Part shown: one piece after another, positions 8,488 through 16,863 of the stretch | How positions within the stretch are numbered: the stretch's first letter is position 1 | How the letters are laid out: each line of letters begins with the position of its first letter | Assembly (NCBI RefSeq): GCF_008923245.1 | Contig: NZ_WBOS01000019.1 | Span: 1-64,000 of the forward strand | Direction of reading: 5' to 3' | Origin: Cytobacillus depressus | GTDB taxonomy: Bacteria > Bacillota > Bacilli > Bacillales > Cytobacillaceae | Length of the DNA stretch: 64,000 bases | The notes under the pieces: model-generated | The model's input: only the letters and a program-made list of their open reading frames with translations | Told to the model about the DNA's origin: nothing | Databases searched by the model: none | Translations under genes and position numbers: made by a program

Positions 8488-10002
8488 ATGACAAACATTA
8501 CTGACGTAAAAGAACTTACACATTTTATTGATGGAAAAATGACTGCTGGAAAAAGCGGCCGTTTCTCCGAAGTGTTCAATCCTGCTACCGGAGAAGTCAT
8601 TGCTAGGGTGCCATTAGCTTCAGCAGAGGAAGTGAAAGAGGCCATTAAAAAAGCAGAGGCTGCATTCCCTGCATGGCGTGATATCTCAGTAGCTAAACGC
8701 GCAGAAGTTGTAATGAAATTCCGGCATTTGGTAACGGAAAATAAAGATAAATTAATTGAGATAATCTGTACGGAGAGCGGAAAAACAGAAGAAGATGCAT
8801 TGGGAGAAATTACCCGCGGATTAGAATCTGTCGATTTAGCGATCAATGCTCCTCATTTAATGAAGGGCGAATACTCAGTAAATGTTGGCGGGCAAATTAA
8901 TGCGTATTCTGCTAAATATCCGCTAGGTGTCGTAACAGCAATCTCTCCATTTAATTTTCCAATTATGGTGCCGCTAGCCCAGACGAGCATGGCGGTAGCA
9001 GTCGGAAATGCTGTTATTTTAAAAGCATCTGAGAAAGTGCCTATGACAGCTTTATTTGTGAGTGAATTATGGAAAGAAGCAGGGCTTCCAGATGGTATTT
9101 GGACAGTAATCAATGGAGATAAAGAGGCGGTTAATGAACTGCTCGAAAATCCTGCGGTACAGGCAGTTTCATTTGTTGGCTCTACACCTGTTGCACATTA
9201 TATTTATGAAACAAGCGCTAAATATGGAAAACGTGTAGTGGCATTAGGCGGTGGCAAAAATAATATGGTAGTCATGCCAGATGCTGATTTAGAACAAGTT
9301 GCGAATGCGTTCATAAGTGCAGGGTATGGGGCTGCCTCCCAACGTTGTATGGCCATATCTACATTAATGGTAGTAGGACAAGAAACTGCAGATCGTTTAG
9401 TAGAAATTTTAAAAGAAAAGATTGATAACTTAAAAGTGGGAGCTTATACAGAGAATGCCGATTATGGTCCTGTAATATCTCCGCAAGCAAAAGAAAGCAT
9501 TTTAAAAGCTATTGATCGTAGTGAAGAAGAAGGTGCAAAAATCATTTGTGATGGTCGTGATAAAGACATTACAAAAAATAGCAAAGGATTCTTCTTGGCA
9601 CCAACTTTGCTTGATCATGTAAAACCGGGCATGGAAATTTACGATGAAGAAGTCTTCGGTCCCGTTCGAAATGTTGTACGTGTAAATTCCTTAGATGAAG
9701 CAATCAAATTAATCAATCAGCATGAACTAGGAAATGGCGTAACGATTTTTACAAATAATGGGCTGGCAGCTAGGAAATTCACAACTGAAATTGATGTAGG
9801 AATGGTCGGTGTCAATGTTCCAATTCCAATTCCGGTCGGTTATCATAATTTTGCTGGTTTTAAAGGCTCAAGATTTGGGGATGGACAAATGTTTGGTCCA
9901 GATCAAGCAAAATTCTATACAAAATCAAAGGTGGTTTCAGAACGCTGGCTATCAACAAGTGAAGACAAAACCATGTCATTTGCATTCCCAAGCAATAATT
10001 AA
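8488..10002 (+). CDS. mmsA: CoA-acylating (methyl)malonate-semialdehyde dehydrogenase
   Basis: 504 residues. The catalytic cysteine is Cys287 in GAASQRCMAIS. The replacement of the usual aldehyde dehydrogenase glutamate loop by GGGKNN near residue 254 is diagnostic of the MmsA/IolA branch, which transfers the acyl group to CoA and releases CO2. It converts malonate semialdehyde to acetyl-CoA or methylmalonate semialdehyde to propionyl-CoA with NAD+. The ATG follows GAAAGGAGATT. It is co-transcribed with the omega-aminotransferase and completes a route from beta-alanine-like amines to central metabolism. It is a little longer than IolA of B. subtilis (about 487 residues), mostly at the C terminus. 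No iol genes are nearby. Confidence 0.9.
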   Translation: MTNITDVKELTHFIDGKMTAGKSGRFSEVFNPATGEVIARVPLASAEEVKEAIKKAEAAFPAWRDISVAKRAEVVMKFRHLVTENKDKLIEIICTESGKTEEDALGEITRGLESVDLAINAPHLMKGEYSVNVGGQINAYSAKYPLGVVTAISPFNFPIMVPLAQTSMAVAVGNAVILKASEKVPMTALFVSELWKEAGLPDGIWTVINGDKEAVNELLENPAVQAVSFVGSTPVAHYIYETSAKYGKRVVALGGGKNNMVVMPDADLEQVANAFISAGYGAASQRCMAISTLMVVGQETADRLVEILKEKIDNLKVGAYTENADYGPVISPQAKESILKAIDRSEEEGAKIICDGRDKDITKNSKGFFLAPTLLDHVKPGMEIYDEEVFGPVRNVVRVNSLDEAIKLINQHELGNGVTIFTNNGLAARKFTTEIDVGMVGVNVPIPIPVGYHNFAGFKGSRFGDGQMFGPDQAKFYTKSKVVSERWLSTSEDKTMSFAFPSNN

Positions 10003-10028
10003 TAAGTTCTAAATATCTCAATATTACA

Positions 10029-10061
10029 AGGAGGAGGGAGCAATCCCTTCTTCTTTTTTTT
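10029..10061 (+). terminator. terminator after mmsA
   Basis: AAGGAGGAGGGA and TCCCTTCTTCTT flank a GCAA loop and are followed by a T-run. A second hairpin with a T-run follows at 10125-10152 (CCTTAGG/CCTAAGG), so the catabolic operon is well insulated from the t6A operon. No gene lies between 10003 and 10215. Confidence 0.75.
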
Positions 10062-10215
10062 TGTTTTTTTAAGCTTGTTTTGCTCAAGTGTTTAAAATCA
10101 TGTACACTATATAAGAACAATACACCTTAGGGATACATCCTAAGGTTTTTTTCTAATATTCGACGAGTCCTAAGTCAAATCATAAATTTAAGAAAAATAA
10201 CGGTGATTACTTACT

Positions 10216-10671
10216 ATGAATAGATATGAGTTTATTTCGACAAACCCTAATGATACATTTGAATTTTCTAACCGTCTTGCTAAGCATCTGTGTCCTGGAG
10301 ATGTTATTGCTTTAGAAGGTGATTTAGGAGCAGGGAAAACCACATTTACGAAAGGACTGGCTCATGGCTTAGAAATTAAACGCAATGTGAACAGTCCGAC
10401 ATTTACAATTATAAAGGAATATCAAGGCAGGCTGCCTCTTTATCATATGGATGTGTATCGGGTGGAGGATTCCTTTGAGGATCTTGGTTTTGATGAATAT
10501 TTTGAAGGTGACGGGGTTACGGTTGTTGAATGGGCCCATTTAATAGAAGGTCAGCTTCCAAGTGAATTGTTAACTATTTATATTTATTTAGGTGAAAATG
10601 GCTCAAGACAATTCGTTTTAGAACCAAAGGGTAAAAGATATGAGGAGTTATGTAAGGAGATAATATTATGA
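10216..10671 (+). CDS. tsaE: tRNA threonylcarbamoyladenosine biosynthesis ATPase TsaE
   Basis: 151 residues, the family's normal length. The P-loop GDLGAGKTTF sits near residue 36, followed by NSPTFTI and the Walker B-like HMDVYRV segment. TsaE is the ATPase that supports the TsaB-TsaD complex in making t6A on ANN-decoding tRNAs in the cytoplasm. Its stop overlaps the tsaB start by 4 bases. Gene order tsaE-tsaB-rimI-tsaD is the same as ydiB-ydiC-ydiD-ydiE in Bacillus subtilis. Confidence 0.95.
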   Translation: MNRYEFISTNPNDTFEFSNRLAKHLCPGDVIALEGDLGAGKTTFTKGLAHGLEIKRNVNSPTFTIIKEYQGRLPLYHMDVYRVEDSFEDLGFDEYFEGDGVTVVEWAHLIEGQLPSELLTIYIYLGENGSRQFVLEPKGKRYEELCKEIIL

Positions 10672-11384
10672 CGGTGCTTTCAATCGATACATCTAATTAC
10701 ACTTTAGGTGTAGCATTATTAGATGGTGATTATGTAAAGGGAGAGTATATCACGAATTTGAAAAAAAATCATTCTGTGAGAGTGATGCCAGCCATTGAAC
10801 AATTAATGAAGGATTGTGATATTAAGCCTGCGGATCTCTCAAAAATAGTGGTTGCCAAAGGCCCAGGCTCCTATACTGGTGTAAGAATTGGAGTTACGAT
10901 TGCGAAGACTTTAGCTTGGACACTCAATATTCCATTAGTTGGCGTATCAAGTCTAGAGGTGTGTGCAGCTACGGCAGGGCGTTATTTTGAAGGTGTCATT
11001 TCTCCCTTGTTTGATGCAAGGAGAGGACAAATTTATACAGGACTCTACCAATTTGATAATGGACACCTCCATACTTTACAGGAAGATCAGCTTTTATTAT
11101 CTGCAGATTGGGCTCCAAAATTAAAGGAACAAGAAAGAAAAATTCTGTTTATCGGAAATGATTTGCCGATTCATCGTTCCATTTTTGAAGAAGTTTTGGG
11201 CGATCAAGCTGTGTTTGCCGAAATCACGGAGCAGAATCCTCGTCCTTCTGAGCTTGCCTTAATAGGCCGGGATAAAGAAGGGGAAGATATCCATACCTTT
11301 GTACCGAATTATATTCGTTTAGCTGAGGCGGAAACCAATTGGCTAAAAGCAAACAAAGAGAAGAAGGAAATAAACCATGACTAG
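10668..11384 (+). CDS. tsaB: tRNA threonylcarbamoyladenosine biosynthesis protein TsaB
   Basis: 238 residues with the ASKHA-type N-terminal motif SIDTSNYTLGVALL and GPGSYTGVRIG near residue 65, typical of TsaB (YdiC, formerly YeaZ). It is the non-catalytic partner that forms a heterodimer with TsaD. The start overlaps the tsaE stop by 4 bases and the stop overlaps the rimI start by 8 bases, showing tight coupling in the operon. Confidence 0.95.
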   Translation: MTVLSIDTSNYTLGVALLDGDYVKGEYITNLKKNHSVRVMPAIEQLMKDCDIKPADLSKIVVAKGPGSYTGVRIGVTIAKTLAWTLNIPLVGVSSLEVCAATAGRYFEGVISPLFDARRGQIYTGLYQFDNGHLHTLQEDQLLLSADWAPKLKEQERKILFIGNDLPIHRSIFEEVLGDQAVFAEITEQNPRPSELALIGRDKEGEDIHTFVPNYIRLAEAETNWLKANKEKKEINHD

Positions 11385-11826
11385 TTCCTTCACCTTTCGC
11401 TTTTTGAATGAAAATGATGTAAATGAATTATTTGAAATAGAGCAAGCTTCTTTTACGCTCCCATGGACTAAAGAAGCATTTCATAATGAATTTTTGCAAA
11501 ACAAGTTTGCAATTTATATTGGATTAGAGGATGAAGGAAAAGTTATTGGCTACTGTGGAGTATGGGTGGTTATTGATGAGGCACATATAACAAATGTTGC
11601 TGTCTTGCCCGAATACAGAGGGAAGAAACTAGGGGAAGCATTAATGAAGCAAGTCATGGAGGTGGCTTCTGAAAAGGGAGCTAAATCGATGACTCTTGAG
11701 GTTAGAGTATCTAATCATATTGCTCAATCCCTATACCGGAAGCTAGGTTTCCAAGATGGCGCCATTCGAAAAAAATATTATTTAGATAATCAAGAAGATG
11801 CATTAGTAATGTGGGTGAATTTATAA
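11377..11826 (+). CDS. rimI: Ribosomal protein S18-alanine N-acetyltransferase RimI
   Basis: 149 residues forming a single GNAT fold. The acetyl-CoA loop is VLPEYRGKKLGEALM near residue 77, and the C-terminal motif SNHIAQSLYRKLGF is typical of RimI. It acetylates a protein N terminus (S18 in the best-studied case). It sits between tsaB and tsaD as ydiD does in B. subtilis. The stop codon overlaps the tsaD ATG by one base (TAATG). Confidence 0.92.
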   Translation: MTSSFTFRFLNENDVNELFEIEQASFTLPWTKEAFHNEFLQNKFAIYIGLEDEGKVIGYCGVWVVIDEAHITNVAVLPEYRGKKLGEALMKQVMEVASEKGAKSMTLEVRVSNHIAQSLYRKLGFQDGAIRKKYYLDNQEDALVMWVNL

Positions 11827-12848
11827 TGAATAAAGATCAATGGATAATGGGTATCGAAACAAGCTGTGATGAAACATCCGTCGCCATTGTAAAAAATGGA
11901 AAAGAGATTGCCTCCAATATTGTTTCATCTCAAATAGAAAGTCACAAAAGGTTTGGCGGTGTGGTACCCGAAATTGCTTCGCGACATCATGTGGAGCAAA
12001 TTACAATTGTACTTGAGGAAGCTTTAAGGCAAGCGAATATTGGCTTTGATGATCTGGACGCTATTGCAGTGACAGAAGGCCCAGGGCTTGTTGGTGCTTT
12101 GTTAGTTGGTGTAAACGCAGCAAAAGCGCTTGCCTTTGCGCATAACATTCCATTAGTGGGTGTTCATCATATTTCAGGGCATATTTATGCGAATCGGCTT
12201 GTAACAGAGCTGAAGTTTCCACTGCTATCTCTCGTAGTTTCAGGAGGGCATACCGAGCTCGTATATATGAAAGAACATGGGCATTTTGAGGTAATTGGCG
12301 AGACGAGGGATGATGCTGCTGGAGAGGCTTATGATAAAGTAGCAAGAACGCTAAATTTGCCTTATCCAGGTGGTCCACATATTGACCGACTTGCCCAAGA
12401 AGGGAATCCAGCTATAAATCTGCCAAGAGCATGGCTAGAGGAAGGCTCCTATGATTTTAGTTTTAGTGGATTAAAATCAGCGGTTATCAACACTGTCCAC
12501 AATGCTGAGCAACGTGGTGAAAAGATATCCCCAGAGGACCTAGCTGCGAGTTTTCAGGAAAGTGTAATTGATGTATTAGTAACGAAAACTCTTAGAGCAG
12601 TTGAAGAATATAAAGTAAAACAAGTGTTGTTAGCTGGTGGAGTTGCTGCCAATAAAGGTTTGCGTAAGACTTTGCAGGAAGCATTCGATAAATTGCCTAA
12701 TGTAGAGATAGTTATCCCTCCTTTAAAATTATGCACAGATAATGCGGCAATGATCGCTGCGGCCGGAAGTATTCTATTTGAAAAAGGTGTTCGATCCACA
12801 ATGGCTCTGAATGCTAATCCAGGTCTCGATATAACTATCCACAATTAG
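11826..12848 (+). CDS. tsaD: tRNA N6-adenosine threonylcarbamoyltransferase TsaD
   Basis: 340 residues from the ATG at 11826. An in-frame GTG at 11811 would add five residues inside rimI. The ASKHA fold is clear: GIETSCDETSVAIV, the metal-binding HHVEQ and HISGH pair (HHISGHIYA), SGGHTELVY, and the C-terminal LLAGGVAANKGLR and CTDNAAMIA. It transfers the threonylcarbamoyl group to A37 of tRNA together with TsaB and TsaE. It is translationally coupled to rimI (TAATG) and ends the operon just before a terminator and a DnaA-box cluster. Confidence 0.95.
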   Translation: MNKDQWIMGIETSCDETSVAIVKNGKEIASNIVSSQIESHKRFGGVVPEIASRHHVEQITIVLEEALRQANIGFDDLDAIAVTEGPGLVGALLVGVNAAKALAFAHNIPLVGVHHISGHIYANRLVTELKFPLLSLVVSGGHTELVYMKEHGHFEVIGETRDDAAGEAYDKVARTLNLPYPGGPHIDRLAQEGNPAINLPRAWLEEGSYDFSFSGLKSAVINTVHNAEQRGEKISPEDLAASFQESVIDVLVTKTLRAVEEYKVKQVLLAGGVAANKGLRKTLQEAFDKLPNVEIVIPPLKLCTDNAAMIAAAGSILFEKGVRSTMALNANPGLDITIHN

Positions 12849-13022
12849 AGTACTGAGAGAATAGTCCCTTTAAAATAGGGGCTTTTTCTGTGGATTAAAT
12901 CAGAGTTATTCAATTTTTCTGTGTATAATGTGGATAAAAAACGTGGTTTTTGTGGATAATGTGGAAAAGTCTGTGGAAGCCCTATATTTCAGTTTGTCTT
13001 ATGTGAATAAAGATGTGGATAA
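12835..13022. promoter_or_regulatory. DnaA-box cluster
   Basis: Three exact TGTGGATAA sites (complement of TTATCCACA) lie at 12929-12937, 12951-12959 and 13014-13022. Close variants are CTATCCACA (12835-12843, inside the tsaD end), TGTGGATTA (12889-12897), TGTGTATAA (12920-12928), TGTGGAAAA (12960-12968) and TGTGAATAA (13002-13010). Nearly all point the same way. From memory, the same intergenic position (gcp-ydiF) is a known DnaA-binding cluster in Bacillus subtilis. It probably titrates DnaA rather than acting as an origin. Confidence 0.85.
12863..12887 (+). terminator. terminator of the tsaE-tsaD operon
   Basis: AGTCCCT and AGGGGCT (7 bp with one G-T pair) flank a TTAAAAT loop and are followed by TTTTTCT. 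It lies 15 bases after the tsaD stop. Confidence 0.7.
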
Positions 13023-13053
13023 TAAAAGACCAGAAGTGAATAAACTTCTGGTC
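13021..13053 (-). terminator. hairpin facing the ABC-F gene
   Basis: GACCAGAAGT and ACTTCTGGTC form a 10-bp stem. Read on the minus strand it is followed by TTTTATT, so it probably ends the ABC-F transcript, although it stands about 95 bases past that stop codon. Confidence 0.6.
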
Positions 13054-13145
13054 CAAAATTCTAATCACTAAGGAAAGCTACTTCGAATAATCATAGCAGT
13101 TACAATTTGATCTATAATTGTTCCGAAGGCGCTTCCGCTTTTCTT

Positions 13146-15068
13146 TTAATCCGCCAAAACGGTCCACTCTTCCATCAATTCTTCTAATTGCGCTTTTGCC
13201 GCGTTACTTTCCTTTGTGATCTCCATAACCTTTTCATGGTCTTGATACACATCCGGTTCGCAAAGCAGCTGTTGGAGCTCAGCTATTTTTGTTTCTAAAT
13301 TTCCAATCAGCTTTTCAACTTCCTCTAATCGTCTTTGCTTTTGTCTTTCAACTTTTTTAGCTTCTTTATCCAGCTGATAGCTCGTTTTATCTTGCTGTAT
13401 TGGAGTAGTGGAGGAGGCCTTTTCAGCCAAATCCAATTCTTTCAGCTCTTTTTGCTCTTCCTTTTTTTCAACATAATAGTCGTAGTCCCCGAGATATTCA
13501 GTCGCTCCATCATTGCTAAGCTCAAGAACCTTCGTTGCAATTCGATTAATGAAATAGCGGTCATGGGAAACGAATAACAATGTTCCGGGATAATCGATTA
13601 AGGCATTCTCTAAAATTTCCTTGCTATCTAAATCAAGATGGTTTGTCGGCTCATCTAAAATTAAAAAATTGGCTTTTTGCATCATTAATTTGGCTAATGC
13701 TAGACGTGCTTTTTCTCCTCCACTTAAAGTAGAGACTGTTTTAAGGACATCATCGCCCGAAAATAGGAAGTTTCCTAAAACGGTCCGAATTTCCTTTTCA
13801 GGTTTCAGCGGATATTCATCCCAGAGCTCATTAAGCACCCGTTTATTGGATGTAAGTTTAGCTTGTTCCTGATCGTAATAGCCAATCATCACATTGGAGC
13901 CGTAGTGAATATTTCCAGCAAGGGAAGGAATACTCTTAATAATTGTTTTTAATAATGTGGATTTACCAATGCCATTCGGGCCAACAAGGGCAATGCTCTC
14001 TCCGCGGGTGATGCGAAAAGAAATATTTTTATTTATTGCTTCGCCTTGATAGCCTACAGCAACTGCATCTGCTTTTAAAACATCATTTCCAGTCTGCTTT
14101 TCAATCTGGAAGCCGAAAGAGGCTGACTTCTCGTCTCCTAATGGACGATCCATTAATTCCATGCGCTCCAGCTGCTTTCTTCGGCTCTGCGCTCTTTTCG
14201 TTGTGGAGGCCCGTGCTAGATTGCGCTGAATGAAATCTTGGAGCTTAGACACTTCTTCCTGCTGTTTTTCATATTGCTTGAGCTCTCGTTCATAATTTGC
14301 TGCTTTCAGTTCAAGATAAGAGCTATAGTTTCCAATATATTTCCTTATTTGATTTCTTGATAGTTCATAAACTTGCGAGACGACCTTGTCGAGAAAATAT
14401 CTATCATGAGAGACGATTAAAATGGCGCCGTCATATGTTTGCAAATATTGTTCAAGCCAGGATAACGTATCAATATCTAAATGGTTTGTAGGCTCGTCCA
14501 AAATTAAAATATCGGGCTTCTTTAAAAGCAGCTTCCCTAAAGCAAGTCTTGTTTTTTGTCCTCCGCTTAATGTCGATATTTTTGTATCATGGCTGAACGA
14601 TTGGAAATTCAATCCGTGGAGGACTGAACGGATATCCGACTCATACTGATAGCCGCCTTGTTCTTTGAATTGGACTTGTTTTAAATCATATTCTTGTAAT
14701 ATTCGATTATAGCTATCATGATCAGCCATGGCTTCCGGATCCGACATATTAGTCTCCAGCCTGCGCAATTCTTTTTCAAGTCTTTGCAGAGGCTCGAACA
14801 CAGTTAACATTTCATCCCAAATGGACCGTTCTGATTCAAGGCCTGTATTTTGTGCCAGGTAGCCAATCTCGACTTCCTTCGGCTTAATCAGATCACCAGA
14901 ATCATAAGAAAGCTGTCCCGCAATTATTTTTAAAAGAGTAGACTTGCCGGCTCCATTCCGTCCAACTAGAGCAATTCGATCTCTCGTTTGCACTTCAAGC
15001 TTTATATTCGATAAAATCACTTCTGCACCGAAGTTCTTTATTAATTGGTTAACTTGTAATAAAATCAT
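13146..15068 (-). CDS. ydiF: ABC-F family ATPase (YdiF-like)
   Basis: 640 residues from the ATG at 15068, which has GAGGTG 6 bases upstream. An upstream start at 15101 lacks a site. It has two ABC ATPase domains with Walker A GRNGAGKST and GPNGIGKST, two LSGGQKTRLA/LSGGEKARLA signatures and DEPTNHLD twice, joined by the charged ABC-F linker (about residues 240-320). There are no membrane segments. The C-terminal 90 residues form a charged coiled coil. ABC-F proteins bind the ribosome E site to relieve stalling or give antibiotic protection. It is opposite in direction to tsaD, as ydiF is not always, and lies next to the DnaA-box cluster. Confidence 0.92.
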   Translation of the reverse strand: MILLQVNQLIKNFGAEVILSNIKLEVQTRDRIALVGRNGAGKSTLLKIIAGQLSYDSGDLIKPKEVEIGYLAQNTGLESERSIWDEMLTVFEPLQRLEKELRRLETNMSDPEAMADHDSYNRILQEYDLKQVQFKEQGGYQYESDIRSVLHGLNFQSFSHDTKISTLSGGQKTRLALGKLLLKKPDILILDEPTNHLDIDTLSWLEQYLQTYDGAILIVSHDRYFLDKVVSQVYELSRNQIRKYIGNYSSYLELKAANYERELKQYEKQQEEVSKLQDFIQRNLARASTTKRAQSRRKQLERMELMDRPLGDEKSASFGFQIEKQTGNDVLKADAVAVGYQGEAINKNISFRITRGESIALVGPNGIGKSTLLKTIIKSIPSLAGNIHYGSNVMIGYYDQEQAKLTSNKRVLNELWDEYPLKPEKEIRTVLGNFLFSGDDVLKTVSTLSGGEKARLALAKLMMQKANFLILDEPTNHLDLDSKEILENALIDYPGTLLFVSHDRYFINRIATKVLELSNDGATEYLGDYDYYVEKKEEQKELKELDLAEKASSTTPIQQDKTSYQLDKEAKKVERQKQRRLEEVEKLIGNLETKIAELQQLLCEPDVYQDHEKVMEITKESNAAKAQLEELMEEWTVLAD

Positions 15069-15104
15069 TTTTTTCACCTCAGTATTATAAGGAAAACTCA
15101 CCGA

Positions 15105-15265
15105 TTGGCGAGCCTTGGAAAGGCGAAGACAGAGGCGTAGTTGAACTTATCGCGCTCATGGCAGCCACGTCCGGATGTCTTCGCCCGACTAGGACATCCT
15201 GTCCGTCGTACTTAATTCCTAAAATTGGCAACTGCGTCGAGTCATCTTCCGCGCTGACAATTTAT
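15105..15265. repeat. GC-rich structured intergenic element
   Basis: The 334-base gap between the ABC-F gene and moaC holds about 160 bases that are richer in G+C than their surroundings and can fold extensively. GGATGTC (about 15174) pairs with GACATCC (about 15193), and GGCGTAGTTG (about 15132) pairs with CAACTGCGTC (about 15229). There is no open frame. It looks like a dispersed Bacillus intergenic repeat rather than a gene. The rest of the gap is A/T-rich and probably contains the moaC promoter. Confidence 0.5.
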
Positions 15266-15402
15266 ATTGTCTTAACGTATAAAAATAGTGTAACTCATTC
15301 ATAAATGTTGGGCAATGTGTGTAAGGTTGAAAGGAATTAATTGTGAAGTGTTTTACACATTTACATAAAAATAGTGTATGATTTTGATGTGAGGTGTTTT
15401 AA

Positions 15403-15891
15403 ATGTCTGATTTAACGCATTTTAATCAAGAAGGCAGAGCAAAAATGGTAGATATCAGTGAAAAGCCGGTGACTGCCCGGTCTGCCATCGCCCGTTCAAG
15501 TATTACAGTTAACAAAGAAATATATGAAAAAATTTCATCGAATACAATGGAAAAAGGGGATGTCCTCGCGGTTGCTCAAGTTGCGGGTGTCATGGCCAGC
15601 AAGAAAACGTGGGAAATAATCCCAATGTGTCATCCGATTCCTTTAACTGGGGTTGATATTTCTTTCTCATGGAATGTGGATCAAGAAGAATACATACTTC
15701 AAATTACTGCAACGGCTAAAACAAAGGGGAATACGGGTGTAGAAATGGAAGCGTTAACAGCTGCGTCTGTTTGCGCTCTTACCGTCTATGATATGTGTAA
15801 AGCGGTTGATAAAGGGATGGTTATCGGTAAAACCTATTTAGTTGAAAAAACAGGCGGAAAAAATGGAGATTTCAAAAGAGATTCTATATAG
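15403..15891 (+). CDS. moaC: Cyclic pyranopterin monophosphate synthase MoaC
   Basis: 162 residues, matching MoaC in length and motifs: LTHFNQEGRAKMVDIS at the N terminus, the conserved MCHPIPL loop near residue 75, GVEMEALTAASVCALTVYDM and the final KTGGKNGD-type tail. It makes cyclic pyranopterin monophosphate in molybdenum cofactor synthesis. The ATG follows GTGAGGTG. It is followed after about 95 bases by rex, the order seen in Bacillus subtilis (ydiG-ydiH). Confidence 0.95.
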   Translation: MSDLTHFNQEGRAKMVDISEKPVTARSAIARSSITVNKEIYEKISSNTMEKGDVLAVAQVAGVMASKKTWEIIPMCHPIPLTGVDISFSWNVDQEEYILQITATAKTKGNTGVEMEALTAASVCALTVYDMCKAVDKGMVIGKTYLVEKTGGKNGDFKRDSI

Positions 15892-15987
15892 GGAACAAAA
15901 AACTGTGACCACTGCCTAGAATATAAAAATCAAAACATTTGCCGTTAGAATGAGCAAATGCCAAGGTTAATGAGAGGAGAATATATA

Positions 15988-16635
15988 ATGACGAATGAGT
16001 CATTAAAAATTCCACAAGCAACAGCCAAGCGGCTTCCTTTATATTATCGATTCTTAAAAAATTTGCACGCTTCTGGTAAGCAGCGAGTCTCTTCAGCAGA
16101 ATTAAGTGAAGCGGTAAAGGTCGATTCTGCTACGATTCGGAGGGACTTCTCTTACTTTGGTGCATTGGGCAAAAAGGGATATGGCTATAATGTCAATTAC
16201 TTGCTTTCATTTTTTCGGAAAACATTGGATCAAGATGAACTAACGAAGGTAGCGCTTATTGGGGTAGGAAATTTAGGAACGGCCTTTTTACATTATAATT
16301 TTCTTAAAAATAATAATACGAAGATTGAAGTTGCATTTGATGTGGATGAGGGGAAAGTAGGGACTTTTATTGGCGATGTTCCAATTTACCATATGGATGA
16401 TCTGGAGAAGGTAATCGCGGAGCAGCAAATACAGGTTGCTATTCTAACTGTTCCTGCGCTAGCCGCTCAGCCTATTGCTGATCGGATTGTACAAGGAAGT
16501 GTGAAGGGGATTTTGAATTTCACACCTGCCCGGTTATCTGTACCGTCCTCCATTAGAATTCATCATATTGATCTAGCTGTTGAATTACAATCGCTAATTT
16601 ACTTCTTAAAGCATTACCCTACAGAAGAGGAATAA
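15988..16635 (+). CDS. rex: Redox-sensing transcriptional repressor Rex
   Basis: 215 residues from the ATG at 15988, 9 bases after GAGAGGAGA. An earlier in-frame ATG at 15958 has no ribosome site. The N-terminal winged helix is typical (RVSSAELSEAVKVDSATIRRDFSYFG), followed by the Rossmann motif LIGVGNLG and the NAD(H)-binding domain. Rex represses fermentation and anaerobic respiration genes when NADH is low. In B. subtilis tatAy and tatCy follow rex. Here they are absent and a terminator and ydiK follow. Confidence 0.95.
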   Translation: MTNESLKIPQATAKRLPLYYRFLKNLHASGKQRVSSAELSEAVKVDSATIRRDFSYFGALGKKGYGYNVNYLLSFFRKTLDQDELTKVALIGVGNLGTAFLHYNFLKNNNTKIEVAFDVDEGKVGTFIGDVPIYHMDDLEKVIAEQQIQVAILTVPALAAQPIADRIVQGSVKGILNFTPARLSVPSSIRIHHIDLAVELQSLIYFLKHYPTEEE

Positions 16636-16640
16636 AAAAA

Positions 16641-16668
16641 ATGAGCACACAGATGCTCATTTTTTTTG
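16641..16668. terminator. bidirectional terminator between rex and ydiK
   Basis: ATGAGCA and TGCTCAT form a 7-bp stem flanked by an A-run on one side and TTTTTTTT on the other, so it can end the convergent rex and ydiK-ydiL transcripts. It overlaps the last codons of ydiK. Confidence 0.85.
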
Positions 16669-16863
16669 TTGGCTTTTTACGATTTTGAAGTGAAAGGCAA
16701 CCATCCGTAATCCAGTGCCTAAGTCAAAAGTGGCGATAATAATAAGAAAGTAAGTAAACATTCCCCAGTTCTGGTCTCTTTGGACGTTTTGGATCGCGAT
16801 ATAAGTAAAGAGGATCCCTAGGATAATATAAATGATGCCTGAAAACAATGGTGTTCTTTTCAT
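16657..16863 (-). CDS. ydiK: YdiK-like small membrane protein (DUF4305)
   Basis: 68 residues with two membrane helices (about 7-25 and 34-58), matching the DUF4305/YdiK family in size and in the segment YIILGILFTYIAIQNV. The function is unknown. Its start overlaps the stop of the upstream CPBP protease by 4 bases. The position beside ydiL and groES matches B. subtilis. Its last codons run into the bidirectional terminator. Confidence 0.85.
   Translation of the reverse strand: MKRTPLFSGIIYIILGILFTYIAIQNVQRDQNWGMFTYFLIIIATFDLGTGLRMVAFHFKIVKSQQKK

Noticed and set aside
8463..9113. Minus-strand open frames opposite mmsA
   Set aside because: They are antisense shadows of a well-supported gene, without ribosome sites or family motifs.
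13014..13053. Origin of replication at the DnaA-box cluster
   Set aside because: No dnaA, dnaN or unwinding element is nearby, and the gene context matches a non-origin DnaA cluster.
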